Source: Amycolatopsis sp. QT-25 (GTDB lineage: Bacteria; Actinomycetota; Actinomycetes; Mycobacteriales; Pseudonocardiaceae). From it: 64,000 nucleotides of DNA. A program made the translations under genes and the position numbers. The DNA is taken from positions 558,001-622,000 of the forward strand of contig NZ_CP120210.1 of NCBI RefSeq assembly GCF_029369745.1, written 5' to 3'. The number at the start of each line of letters is the position of its first letter. Position 1 is the stretch's first letter. Below the pieces are notes generated by a model, which was not told where the DNA came from, did no database searches, and worked only from the letters and a program-made list of their open reading frames with translations. Positions 54,802-63,293 of this stretch are shown here, piece by piece.

Positions 54802-55829
54802 GGGGATTACTCGCTCCGCTGATCAAGCTCTGCGCCTTCATCGTCGTCACCGTGCTGTTCACGACGATCCTCGGCATCAGCATCGCCAACGTGAACACCA
54901 CCAGCACCAACGCCTACAAGGCACGGTTCAGCGACGCGACCCTGTTGCTGCCCAACGACGACGTCCGCATCGCCGGTGTCAGGGTGGGGCAGGTCAAGGA
55001 CGTCCGCATCGTCGACCGGCGCCAGGCCGAGGTCGAGTTCGAGGTGGACGCCGGTCGCAAGCTGCCCGCCGGGGTCACCGCGCAGATCAAGTTCCGGAAT
55101 CTGGTCGGCCAGCGCTACGTCTCGCTCGGCCAGGGCACCGACTCGTCCGGGAAGAACCTGGAGCCCGGCGGCAACATCCCGCTGGAGCGGACCACGCCCG
55201 CGCTCGACCTGACGCAGCTGTTCAACGGGTTCAAACCGCTGTTCACCGCGCTCGACCCGGACGACATCAACAAGCTGTCCTACGAGGTCATCCAGGTCCT
55301 GCAGGGCGAGGGCGGCACGATCGAGAGCCTGCTGAAGCACACCGCGTCGCTGGCCACCACGATCTCCGACAAGGACAAGGTGATCGGTGAGGTCATCGAC
55401 AACCTGAACTCGGTGCTCGAAACGGTCAACGCGCACACGCCGCAGGTGAACGACCTGATCGTCAAGCTGCAGCAGCTGGTCTCCGGGCTGGCCGCGGACC
55501 GGGAGCCGATCGGTGACGCCATCGAGTCGCTCGGCACCCTCGCCCAGACCACGTCCGGCCTGCTCGGGGAGGCCCGTGAGCCGCTCAAGCAGGACATCGC
55601 CGCGCTCGGCACGTTGACGAAGAACCTCAACGACAGCGAGCCGATCGTCGAGCACTTCATCCAGTTCATGCCGCAGAAGGTGACGGCGCTGACCCGCACG
55701 GCCGACTACGGCTCCTGGTTCAACTTCTTCGCTTGTGAGCTGACGGGAGCCGTCGCCCTGCCTCCGCTGATCAACGAACCGATCAACCTGCCGCTGCTGC
55801 CGGTGAACCGGGCGAGGTGCACGGCATGA
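54798..55829 (+). CDS. Mce family protein B
   Basis: The 343-residue product starts at GTG 54798 and has a helix IKLCAFIVVTVLFTTILGISI, an MCE domain (ATLLLPNDDVRIAGVRVGQVKDVRIVDRR, QRYVSLGQG) and long helices with repeated LGTL.QT and IESLL heptad-like patterns. C-terminal Cys pairs (FACELTG, NRARCTA) resemble its paralogues. It overlaps mceA by GTGA. Confidence 0.9.
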   Translation: MRGLLAPLIKLCAFIVVTVLFTTILGISIANVNTTSTNAYKARFSDATLLLPNDDVRIAGVRVGQVKDVRIVDRRQAEVEFEVDAGRKLPAGVTAQIKFRNLVGQRYVSLGQGTDSSGKNLEPGGNIPLERTTPALDLTQLFNGFKPLFTALDPDDINKLSYEVIQVLQGEGGTIESLLKHTASLATTISDKDKVIGEVIDNLNSVLETVNAHTPQVNDLIVKLQQLVSGLAADREPIGDAIESLGTLAQTTSGLLGEAREPLKQDIAALGTLTKNLNDSEPIVEHFIQFMPQKVTALTRTADYGSWFNFFACELTGAVALPPLINEPINLPLLPVNRARCTA

Positions 55830-56812
55830 AGTCGTTCCGGAAACGCAACCCGATCCCGATCGCACTGGTGGGCATCTCGGTGCTGCTGCTCGGTTTCACC
55901 GCCGCCCTCAATTCCGAAGACCTGCCGGTCATCGGTGGCGGGACGACCTACAGCGCGGACTTCACCGAAGCTTCCGGCCTGCAGGAGGACAACGACGTCC
56001 GGGTCGCCGGGGTGAAGGTCGGCAAGGTCTCCGAGATCGAGCTCGACGGGGACAAGGTCCGGATCTCGTTCAAGGTCAAGGACGCCTGGCTCGGCGACAA
56101 GACCAGCGCGGCGATCAAGATCAAGACCGTGCTCGGCCAGAAGTACCTGGCGCTCGACCCGCAGGGGCAGCGCACGCTCGATCCGAGCGCGACCATCCCG
56201 CGCGAGCGCACGGCGTCGCCGTTCGACGTCCTCGACGCTTTCCGCGGGCTTTCGCAGACCGTCGACGACATCGACACGACGCAGCTGGCGAAGAGCTTCG
56301 ACGTCATCACGGAGACCTTCGCCGACACGCCGGCCGACGTGAAGGGTGCCCTGAACGGCCTTTCCCGTCTCTCGGACACCATCGCCAAGCGTGACTCGCA
56401 GCTGTCGAGCCTGCTCGCGAACACGCGGCAGGTCTCGCAGACGCTCGTCGACCGTGACGCCGAGTTCCAGAAGCTCCTGGCCGACGGCAACAAGCTGCTC
56501 GGCGAGGTGTCCCGCCGCAAGGAGGCGATCTCCGCGCTGCTGGACGGCTCGCGCGACCTCGCCACCCAGCTCAAGGGCCTGGTCGACGACAACGACGCGC
56601 AGCTCGACCCGGTGCTCGCCCAGCTCGACCAGCTGACCTCGATGCTGCAGCGCAACCAGGACGCCCTCGGCCAGGGCATCGCGCGGTTCGCGCCGTTCAT
56701 CCGGGTGTTCACGAACACGATCGGCAGTGGCCGCTGGTTCGACAACTACATCTGCGGACTGGTCCTGCCGTCGTTCGGCCCGATCAACGACAAGGGGTGC
56801 TACGAGAAATGA
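55826..56812 (+). CDS. Mce family protein C
   Basis: The 328-residue product begins MKSFRKRNPIPIALVGISVLLLGFTAAL, a membrane anchor, then YSADFTEASGLQEDNDVRVAGVKVGKV and GQKYLALDPQG of the MCE domain, and coiled-coil tail (LANTRQVSQTLVDRDAEFQ). The end NYICGLVLPSFGPIND..CYEK carries the usual Cys pair. ATGA overlap with mceB and mceD. Confidence 0.9.
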   Translation: MKSFRKRNPIPIALVGISVLLLGFTAALNSEDLPVIGGGTTYSADFTEASGLQEDNDVRVAGVKVGKVSEIELDGDKVRISFKVKDAWLGDKTSAAIKIKTVLGQKYLALDPQGQRTLDPSATIPRERTASPFDVLDAFRGLSQTVDDIDTTQLAKSFDVITETFADTPADVKGALNGLSRLSDTIAKRDSQLSSLLANTRQVSQTLVDRDAEFQKLLADGNKLLGEVSRRKEAISALLDGSRDLATQLKGLVDDNDAQLDPVLAQLDQLTSMLQRNQDALGQGIARFAPFIRVFTNTIGSGRWFDNYICGLVLPSFGPINDKGCYEK

Positions 56813-57987
56813 GTACCCGTCTCTCCGCCGGTCTCGCGCGTGGCTTCACCATCGCGATCGTGCTCGCGCTGGTCGTCGCCGGCGCGCTGTGGTGGACGCT
56901 CAAGGACGCCGGCCGCAACCACGTGACCGCGTACTTCGCCGGCACCGTCGGCCTCTACGAGGGCAACAGCGTCCGCATGCTCGGCGTCGACATGGGCACG
57001 GTCACCAAGATCCAGCCGATGGGTGACCGGGTCCGCGTCGATCTCGAATACGACCGTTCGGTGGCGGTGCCCGCCGACGCCAAGGCGATCATCGTGTCGC
57101 CGTCGCTGGTCAGCGACCGCTACGTGCAGCTGGCCCCGGCTTACCAGGGCGGCCCGCGGATCGCCGACGGCGCCGTCATCGGGCTCGACCGCACCGAGGT
57201 CCCCCTGGAAGTCGACGAGCTCGCCGCCAGCCTCTCCCGGGTCAGCCGGTCGCTCGGGCCCAACGGCGCCAACAAGAACGGTTCGCTGTCGAACCTGCTC
57301 GACACCGCCGCGAAGAACTTCGACGGCAACGGGAAGGCGCTGCACGACACGATCACGAAACTCGGCCAGGCCGCGGGCACGTTGTCCGGGAACTCCGGTG
57401 ACCTGTTCAAGACCGTCGAAAACCTCGGCTCCTTCTCGCAGACGCTGGCGAACAGCGACTCGCAGGTCCGCGACTTCGAGCGGCAGCTCGCCGACGTCAG
57501 CGGATTCCTCGCGGGGGAGCGGGAAAACCTCGCGGCCACGGTGAAGCAACTGTCCGACACGCTCACCGCGGTGCAGGCGTTCGTCGAGAAGAACCGCGAC
57601 CGGCTCAAGTCCAATGTGGACAAACTGGCCAGCGTGACCAAGGTGCTCGTGGACCAGCGCGGCGCGCTCGCCGAGATCCTCGACGTCGCCCCGGTCGGCC
57701 TCGGGAACCTGGTCAACACCTACAACGCCTCCTCGGGCACGCTCGACGCGCGGGCCAACCTCAACGAGCTCACCCAGCCGCCGCTGGTGATGGTGTGCAA
57801 CCTGCTCAAGCAGACCCCGGACGCGCTCGACGTGCTCGGCGACGCGTGCAAGGGGATCGCCGGACTGGTCGACGGGCTGGTGCCGTTGCCGTCGATCGCG
57901 CAGGTGATCCAGTCCTCGCAGGCGGGCCAGCTGCCGCCGCTTCCGCTGCCGATCGCCGGTCAGCTCTACGGAACGGCGGCGAAGTGA
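56809..57987 (+). CDS. Mce family protein D
   Basis: The 392-residue product has a helix (ARGFTIAIVLALVVAGALWW), an MCE domain with VGLYEGNSVRMLGVDMGTVTKI and SDRYVQLAPAYQGG, and long helices. Two Cys near the end (MVCNLLKQ, GDACKGI) follow the family. It overlaps mceC by ATGA and its TGA overlaps the mceE ATG. Confidence 0.9.
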   Translation: MSTRLSAGLARGFTIAIVLALVVAGALWWTLKDAGRNHVTAYFAGTVGLYEGNSVRMLGVDMGTVTKIQPMGDRVRVDLEYDRSVAVPADAKAIIVSPSLVSDRYVQLAPAYQGGPRIADGAVIGLDRTEVPLEVDELAASLSRVSRSLGPNGANKNGSLSNLLDTAAKNFDGNGKALHDTITKLGQAAGTLSGNSGDLFKTVENLGSFSQTLANSDSQVRDFERQLADVSGFLAGERENLAATVKQLSDTLTAVQAFVEKNRDRLKSNVDKLASVTKVLVDQRGALAEILDVAPVGLGNLVNTYNASSGTLDARANLNELTQPPLVMVCNLLKQTPDALDVLGDACKGIAGLVDGLVPLPSIAQVIQSSQAGQLPPLPLPIAGQLYGTAAK

Positions 57988-59186
57988 TGAAAACCCTCGC
58001 TCTCCTCGCTGTCGGAACCGTCGCCGCGCTCACGTTGAGCGGCTGCGGGTTCAGCGGCATCTACGACGTCCCGCTGCCGGGCGGCGCCGAACTCGGCGAC
58101 CACCCGTACACGGTCAAGGTGCAGTTCCGGGACGTCCTCGACCTGACGCCGCAAGCCGGGGTGAAGGTCAACGAGGTCGCCATCGGCCGTGTCGAAGCGA
58201 TCGGGCTGACCCAGGACGGCTGGAACGCCGAAGTCACCCTCCGGGTCAACGGCGACGTGAAGCTGCCGGCGAACGCGCTGGCCAACGTCAAGCAGTCGAG
58301 CCTCCTCGGTGAGAAGTACGTCGAGCTGGCCGCGCCCGCCGACCGGCAGGGCCGACTCGCCGACAACGCCGTGATCCCGCTGGCCCGCACGAACCGCAGC
58401 GTCGAGGTCGAGGAACTGCTCGGCGCGCTTTCCCTGCTGCTCAACGGCGGCGGGGTGGAACAGCTCAACACCATCACCAAGGAACTCAACAACGCCACCA
58501 CCGGCCGTTCGCCGGAGCTCAAGGCGCTGCTGAACAACGCCAACGAGCTGGTGACGAACCTGGACAAGCAGTCCGCGAACATCACGCGGGCGCTCGACGG
58601 GCTGAACCGGCTCTCGCTGACGCTGAACGGCCAGAAGGACAAGCTGGTCGGCGCGGTCGACAACCTCGGCCCCGGCCTCGGCGTACTGGAGCAGCAGCGC
58701 GGCCAGCTGGTGACCATGCTGAACGCGCTCAACCACCTCTCCGGGGTCGCCGTCGACACGGTGAACAAGAGCAAGGAAGACCTCGTCGCCGACCTCAAGG
58801 CGTTGCAGCCGACGCTGCGGAAGCTCGGCGAGGCGGGGTCGGATCTGCCCAAGGCGCTGGAGATCCTGTTGACCTTCCCGTTCAGCGACGCCGCCTACGA
58901 GGGGGTCAAGGGCGACTACTTCAACCTGTTCGCGAAGGTCGACCTGAATCTGAACGAGATCCTCAAGAACCTCGGCCGCAGCCGCCAGAACCCGCTTCAG
59001 GACGTCGTCCCGGTGCCGGGACTGACCGGCGGGACGGAGGGGCCGGGGGCGAATCCGCCGCTGCCGATCCCGGACAGCGTCGGCGGGGTCGCCGGTGGCC
59101 AGGTGGGCGCGCCGCAGGGCGGCGGGCAGCCGCAACAGACCGGACTCGCCGGGATCTTCGGTTTGCTGTCGGGAGGTGCCGGCTGA
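57987..59186 (+). CDS. Mce family protein E, lipoprotein
   Basis: The 399-residue product has a lipoprotein signal (LALLAVGTVAALTLSGCG, lipobox LSGC), the MCE domain (DVLDLTPQAGVKVNEVAIGRVEAIGL, LGEKYVELAAP) and a Gly/Pro-rich tail, as for LprK/MceE proteins. It anchors one Mce subunit by lipid. GTG 57984 is an alternative start; the TGATG overlap with mceD supports tight coupling. Confidence 0.92.
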   Translation: MKTLALLAVGTVAALTLSGCGFSGIYDVPLPGGAELGDHPYTVKVQFRDVLDLTPQAGVKVNEVAIGRVEAIGLTQDGWNAEVTLRVNGDVKLPANALANVKQSSLLGEKYVELAAPADRQGRLADNAVIPLARTNRSVEVEELLGALSLLLNGGGVEQLNTITKELNNATTGRSPELKALLNNANELVTNLDKQSANITRALDGLNRLSLTLNGQKDKLVGAVDNLGPGLGVLEQQRGQLVTMLNALNHLSGVAVDTVNKSKEDLVADLKALQPTLRKLGEAGSDLPKALEILLTFPFSDAAYEGVKGDYFNLFAKVDLNLNEILKNLGRSRQNPLQDVVPVPGLTGGTEGPGANPPLPIPDSVGGVAGGQVGAPQGGGQPQQTGLAGIFGLLSGGAG

Positions 59187-60451
59187 TGCTGGTCCGTAGG
59201 ACGAAGATCCAGCTGGTCGCCTTCGCGATCATCTCCGTGGTCGCCATCGTGTACGCGCTGATCCGGTTCGCCGGACTCGGCCAGGTCTTCGGCGACGAGG
59301 GCTACACGGTGAAGCTGCAACTCAAGCAGTCCGGCGGCATCTTCCAGAACGCGGAGGTCACCTACCGCGGCTTCAACATCGGCCGGGTCGGGGAGCTGCG
59401 CCTCACCAAGACCGGCCTGGAAGCCGACCTCGACATCGCCCCGGACGCCCCACCGGTGCCCGCCGCGCTGGACGCCGTGGTCGCGAACCGGTCGGCCGTC
59501 GGTGAACAGTTCGTCGACCTGCGGCCGAAGGGCGAGCAGGGGCCGTTCCTGAAGTCGGGTTCGGTCATCCCGGCCGACAAGGTCAAGACCCCGGTGCCCA
59601 CCGAGCAGCTCATCGGTGACCTCGACAGCCTCGCGGCGTCGGTGCCGACCGATTCGCTGCGCAAGGTCGTCGACGAGTCGTACAACGCCTTCAACGGCAC
59701 CGGCGCGGACCTGCAGCGGCTGCTCGACACCGCGCGGAGCTTCACCGCGACCGCGCAGGAATACCTGCCGCAGACCATCCAGCTGCTGGAGAAGGGCGGG
59801 CAGGTCCTCGAAACGCAGAACGACATGGCGAGCTCGATGAAGTCGTTCAGCGCGGACCTCAACAAGCTCTCCAGCACGCTGAAGAACTCCGACGCCGACA
59901 TCCGGAAGCTGATCGGGATCACCCCGCAGGTGGCGGACCAGATCAGCTCGGTGCTCGCCGAATCCGGTCCCGGGCTGGGCGCGCTGACGGCGAACCTGCT
60001 CACGACGTCGAATCTGCTGGTGACCCGGCTCGACGGGCTCGAACAGGGACTGGTGACCTACCCGATGCTGGCCGCGGGCGCGAACAGCGTCGCCAACGAC
60101 GGCACCGCGCACCTGGGCCTCGCGCTCAACCTGTTCAACCCGCCCTCGTGCACCAAGGGCTACATCGGCCTCGACAAGTACCGCGAAGGCACCGACACGA
60201 CGCCTCGCCCGCCGAAGGACGACGCGTACTGCGCCGAGCCGAAGGGCAGCCCGATCAACGTGCGCGGTTCGCAGAACGTGCCGTACAACGGCGTCCCGCA
60301 GATCCCGTCGGAAGGCGACGTCGCGGCGAACGCCGGCCGCTCGGCCGAGGAACTGGCCACCCTGCGCGCGGCGCAGGGCATGCCGAGCGTCCTGCGGAGC
60401 CCGGGGGTCAGCCTGCCCACCCTCGGCACGCTGCTGGGCCTGCCCGGCTGA
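59186..60451 (+). CDS. Mce family protein F
   Basis: The 421-residue product begins MLVRRTKIQLVAFAIISVVAIVYAL, a membrane anchor, then LKQSGGIFQNAEVTYRGFNIGRVGEL and GEQFVDLRPKG of the MCE domain. The long tail ends in a conserved Cys-bearing part (NPPSCTKGYIGL, DAYCAEPKG) and DSVG-like GVSLPTLGTLL. It closes the six-subunit set A-F. TGATG overlap with mceE. Confidence 0.9.
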   Translation: MLVRRTKIQLVAFAIISVVAIVYALIRFAGLGQVFGDEGYTVKLQLKQSGGIFQNAEVTYRGFNIGRVGELRLTKTGLEADLDIAPDAPPVPAALDAVVANRSAVGEQFVDLRPKGEQGPFLKSGSVIPADKVKTPVPTEQLIGDLDSLAASVPTDSLRKVVDESYNAFNGTGADLQRLLDTARSFTATAQEYLPQTIQLLEKGGQVLETQNDMASSMKSFSADLNKLSSTLKNSDADIRKLIGITPQVADQISSVLAESGPGLGALTANLLTTSNLLVTRLDGLEQGLVTYPMLAAGANSVANDGTAHLGLALNLFNPPSCTKGYIGLDKYREGTDTTPRPPKDDAYCAEPKGSPINVRGSQNVPYNGVPQIPSEGDVAANAGRSAEELATLRAAQGMPSVLRSPGVSLPTLGTLLGLPG

Positions 60452-60482
60452 GCCCGAGACCCTGTACCTACCCTGGAGTGTC

Positions 60483-61004
60483 ATGAGTTCTTCTCGATCG
60501 CGGACCCTCGTCCTGGGGGCGGCGGCGTTCGCGCTGGCCGCCTTCGTCGCCGCGGTGATCTTCGGTGTCATGTGGGCCGTGGCCGAGGCCGACGACAACG
60601 CCGACCTCGCGCGTTCGCGAGACGAGGTGATCAAGGCCGGTGGTACCGCGATCAAGGCGTATACCGAGGTCGACTTCGAGAACCTCAATGACTTCTTCGA
60701 GCGGCAGAAGGCCGTCTCCGACGACAAGATGGCGGAGCAGCTGAAGCAGCTGGAACCGACCTATCGCAAGGCACTCGGTGACGCGAAGACCAAGGTCGTG
60801 ACCACCATCCAGGACATCGCGGTCGAGGAACTCGACGACCACGAAGGCAAGGCGAGCTTCCTCGCCGCCATCTCCACCCAGGTCACCCAGGGCGACAAGG
60901 CGAGCTCGAAGGCGTTGCGCCTCGAGGTCTCGATGACCCGGGTGGGCGATGAGTGGAAGCTGTCCGGGATCGACAACGTGCCCCTCGTCGCGGCCGGTCA
61001 GTAA
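60483..61004 (+). CDS. Mce-associated membrane protein, short form
   Basis: The 173-residue product has an N-terminal membrane helix (AAFALAAFVAAVIFGVMWAV) and an NTF2-like outer domain (ARSRDEVIKAGGTAIKAYTEVDFEN, RLEVSMTRVGDEWKLSGID). Mas proteins follow mce genes and stabilise the transporter. It lies 31 bases after mceF. Confidence 0.85.
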   Translation: MSSSRSRTLVLGAAAFALAAFVAAVIFGVMWAVAEADDNADLARSRDEVIKAGGTAIKAYTEVDFENLNDFFERQKAVSDDKMAEQLKQLEPTYRKALGDAKTKVVTTIQDIAVEELDDHEGKASFLAAISTQVTQGDKASSKALRLEVSMTRVGDEWKLSGIDNVPLVAAGQ

Positions 61005-61031
61005 GAGCGTCACCTAGAACGGAGCCTCGTA

Positions 61032-62129
61032 GTGCCTCCCTCCCGTCGCCAGCCCCCTCGCAGCACTCCGCCGGTGCGCCGCCCCCGGGTGGCCGGTCTG
61101 CGACGGCCCGCCGCGTCTCCTGGCCCCGCCTCTTCGGAGGTCCCTGCTGCGGAGGTCTCGGAGGTCTCGGAAGTGTCGGAGACGCCGGTGGCGAAGCCGG
61201 CGCCGGTCCGCCGTCCGTCTCCGCGGCCCGCTCCGCGTCCTGCGCCCGCGCCTGAACCTCAGCCCGAAGCCGAGGTCGAACCCGAGCCCGCTGAGGCCGA
61301 GCCCGTTGCTGTCGAGCCCGTTGCTGTCGAGCCCGTTGCTGTCGAGCCCGCTGCTCCCGAGCCCGCTGCTCCCGAGGGCGTTGAAGCCGAGGTCCCTGCT
61401 GTCGAGGTTCCTGAAGAGCTCGAAGAGGCTCCCGAAGCTGAGGTTGTCGCGAAGCCGAGCCCGCGCGCGAAGGCGCGTGAGGCCGCCCAGGCGAAGCCGG
61501 ACGACCTCGAAGACGAGGCCGCTACCGAGGTCGATGAAACTTCAGAGCCTGCCGAGAAGAAGGCAGGCTCTCGTCAGCTGATCCTGGCGGGCGCGCTGGT
61601 CGTCGTCGGACTTCTGCTGGCCGCGAGCGCCGTGTTCTTCAAGATCCAAGCCGACGAGGTGTCCGGCTCGACGAACAACACGGCGTTGCTGGACGTCGCG
61701 AAGACCGCGCAGGTCAAGGACCAGGTCGCGAAAGCCACCGAGGCGCTGTTCTCGTACGACTACAACAACATCGCGAAGACCGAGACTGCGGCCGGCGACC
61801 TGCTGGTCAACGACGAGGTGCGGGCGAAGTACAACCTGCTGATGGGCGAGGTCAAGCGGCTGGCGCCGCAGCAGAAGATGGTCGTGACCTGCAAGGTCAC
61901 CCGCAGCGCCGTCATCCGGCTGGAAGGCGACCGGGCCGACGTGATGGTGTTCGTCGACCAGAGTTCGACGCGGGCCGACACGAACAAGACCACCGCCGGC
62001 AGCGCGCAGCTGCACTTGAACGCGGAACTGCAGGGCGACAAGTGGAAGATCACGGCGATGAACACCTACGCCGCTCCGCCCAACCCAGCCGCCTCCTCGG
62101 CCCCCGCTTCCCCGGCCCCCTCCAAGTAG
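61032..62129 (+). CDS. Mce-associated membrane protein, long form with EPVAV repeats
   Basis: The 365-residue product starts at GTG 61032. Residues 1-180 are a low-complexity Pro/Ala/Glu tail containing five EPVAV/EPAAP repeats. A membrane helix (LILAGALVVVGLLLAASAVFF) and an NTF2-like outer domain (VAKATEALFSYDYNNIAKTE, AQLHLNAELQGDKWKITAM) follow. The long acidic intracellular tail could bind basic partners (inference). It is the last gene of the mce operon. Confidence 0.85.
   Translation: MPPSRRQPPRSTPPVRRPRVAGLRRPAASPGPASSEVPAAEVSEVSEVSETPVAKPAPVRRPSPRPAPRPAPAPEPQPEAEVEPEPAEAEPVAVEPVAVEPVAVEPAAPEPAAPEGVEAEVPAVEVPEELEEAPEAEVVAKPSPRAKAREAAQAKPDDLEDEAATEVDETSEPAEKKAGSRQLILAGALVVVGLLLAASAVFFKIQADEVSGSTNNTALLDVAKTAQVKDQVAKATEALFSYDYNNIAKTETAAGDLLVNDEVRAKYNLLMGEVKRLAPQQKMVVTCKVTRSAVIRLEGDRADVMVFVDQSSTRADTNKTTAGSAQLHLNAELQGDKWKITAMNTYAAPPNPAASSAPASPAPSK
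61299..61373 (+). repeat. Five tandem 15-base repeats coding EPVAV/EPAAP
   Basis: Three copies of GAGCCCGTTGCTGTC (61299-61343) precede two of GAGCCCGCTGCTCCC (61344-61373). The repeat is in frame, so copy-number change alters only tail length. It also creates a false MSSPLL-rich frame. Confidence 0.9.
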
Positions 62130-62135
62130 CGCCCC

Positions 62136-62167
62136 CGGAGCGCGTTTAGCCCGCTAAACGCGCTCCG
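62136..62167. repeat. Palindrome copy just past the mce operon
   Basis: CGGAGCGCGTTTAG and its exact complement CTAAACGCGCTCCG flank CCCG, beginning 7 bases after the last stop. It could end the mce transcript. Confidence 0.85.
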
Positions 62168-62192
62168 CCGCCACCCGGCGCCCACCTGTCCT

Positions 62193-62239
62193 GTGAAGGC
62201 CTCCTTGAGGGACTCTGGGTCCCTCAAGGAGGCCTTCAC
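62193..62239. repeat. 21-bp-arm hairpin in the pre-rpoB spacer
   Basis: GTGAAGGCCTCCTTGAGGGA-C (62193-62213) pairs exactly with its complement (62219-62239) around TCTGG. Confidence 0.85.
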
Positions 62240-62269
62240 GGCTTTCCGGCTCCCCCCTCCCTCGCTCCA

Positions 62270-62297
62270 GAGCGCGTTTAGCGGGCTAAACGCGCTC
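62270..62297. repeat. Palindrome copy
   Basis: GAGCGCGTTTAG and CTAAACGCGCTC, exact complements, flank CGGG. Confidence 0.85.
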
Positions 62298-62385
62298 CGC
62301 CGGGCGGTCGTGAGTGGCGATCTGGGTGCTGAGGAGGTCCTCTGGGGTACCTGGGCGCTTCTTTGCGTGATGACGGGTGGCTGGA

Positions 62386-62440
62386 GTACATGAAGGCCCC
62401 CTTCCTGTACCTAGGCGCAAGGATGGGGGCCTTCATGTAC
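62386..62440. repeat. 16-bp-arm hairpin in the pre-rpoB spacer
   Basis: GTACATGAAGGCCCCC (62386-62401) pairs exactly with its complement (62425-62440) around a 23-base loop. It shares the TGAAGGCC word with the hairpin at 62193. Confidence 0.8.
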
Positions 62441-62690
62441 AGGGGATGATGTGAAGATCGCGGTTGCTCGGCTGAGTTGGGGGAGGGTGCCTTCACACGT
62501 TGTCGCTGTGGTGCTCAAGCTTGAGGCGGCGTTCCTGCCTGCCCGCAGTAGGTACCGGACAGATTCGTGGCGCTGACGACCCGAATCGCGCCCGAGAAGT
62601 TCAAGCCTGGGGGTGGGCAAGGCCCCAAGCCGAAGCCCGACGTCCCGAGGGTCACCCCGGCCGCCTCTCCGCCGCGGCCGCCCGGGACGC

Positions 62691-62717
62691 GTCGCGTTCA
62701 GCCCCCTAAACGCGATC
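62691..62717. repeat. Palindrome copy
   Basis: GTCGCGTTCAG, CCCC and CTAAACGCGATC form a nearly perfect copy (one T/C difference in the core). Confidence 0.75.
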
Positions 62718-62836
62718 TCCGCACCTCCCTGTGCGCCGCACCAGCCGACTCACCGGTCACAACCGCCACACACCCCGAAACGCCCGAACCATCCCCGATC
62801 CTTACCCGGTGACCCTCCGAAACGTCGCCAGGGCAA

Positions 62837-62866
62837 GATCGCGTTTAGCCCGCTAAACGCAGGTCG
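62837..62866. repeat. Palindrome copy
   Basis: GCGTTTAG, CCCG and CTAAACGC are perfect in the core; the outer right flank has changed to AGGTCGG. Confidence 0.75.
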
Positions 62867-63129
62867 GCGCCTCGACGGCGCCACCTGCGCATACCGGACG
62901 GTAACCAGGATGATCATCCTGTGAAGCGCCCGCCCCGGAGCTTCTTCGGCGCTGCGCCAACCGGCGGGACCACCGCGCGGCATCTTGACTCAGAGCCCCT
63001 GTGGGGTCACGCTTACTGGCAACGGTGAGAACCGGCGGTGCCCTTGCGGGAGGGACGGTCCGGGAAGGCCGAGGAGAGGCATACCTGAAGACGTCGCGTT
63101 GCAGGCTGGGCCCCATCGGGAGCGCCCCC

Positions 63130-63158
63130 TGGACAGACCGCGACGTTCGGGCTAGACT
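63130..63158 (+). promoter_or_regulatory. Probable rpoB promoter
   Basis: TGGACA (63130-63135), a 17-base spacer and TAGACT (63153-63158) fit the actinobacterial housekeeping pattern, giving a leader of about 130 bases. A TTGACA at 63227 has no matching -10. Confidence 0.55.
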
Positions 63159-63293
63159 GCTTCTTTGCGCTGCCCTCTTTCAGGCTGCCCGGAGCCGGTA
63201 GTTAGGATAGTGGGCACACGGCACCCTTGACAGACCGCATCAGCTGTTGCTGACGCGGCTGCTCACCGCTCATTGTCCCCGGAAGGACGCATC

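Larger units (their letters stand above)
62130..63293. other. 1.16-kb spacer between the mce operon and rpoB
   Basis: The spacer contains four palindrome copies, two long hairpins and the rpoB promoter and leader. A frame from GTG 62567 (VALTTRIAPEKFKPGGGQG) has coding-like codons at first but lacks a ribosome site and runs across a palindrome copy, so I do not call it a gene. Nothing else protein-like is seen. Confidence 0.75.

Noticed and set aside
61306..61581. Leu/Ser/Pro repeat frame MLSSPLL
   Set aside because: It is the EPVAV repeat read in another frame, not a separate gene or CRISPR-like array.
62567..62812. Possible small ORF from GTG 62567
   Set aside because: It lacks a ribosome site and crosses a palindrome copy. 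Its early coding-like bias is not enough.
47870..62866. CRISPR array
   Set aside because: The palindromes are not regularly spaced, differ in flank and core, and lie in scattered intergenic gaps with no cas genes.
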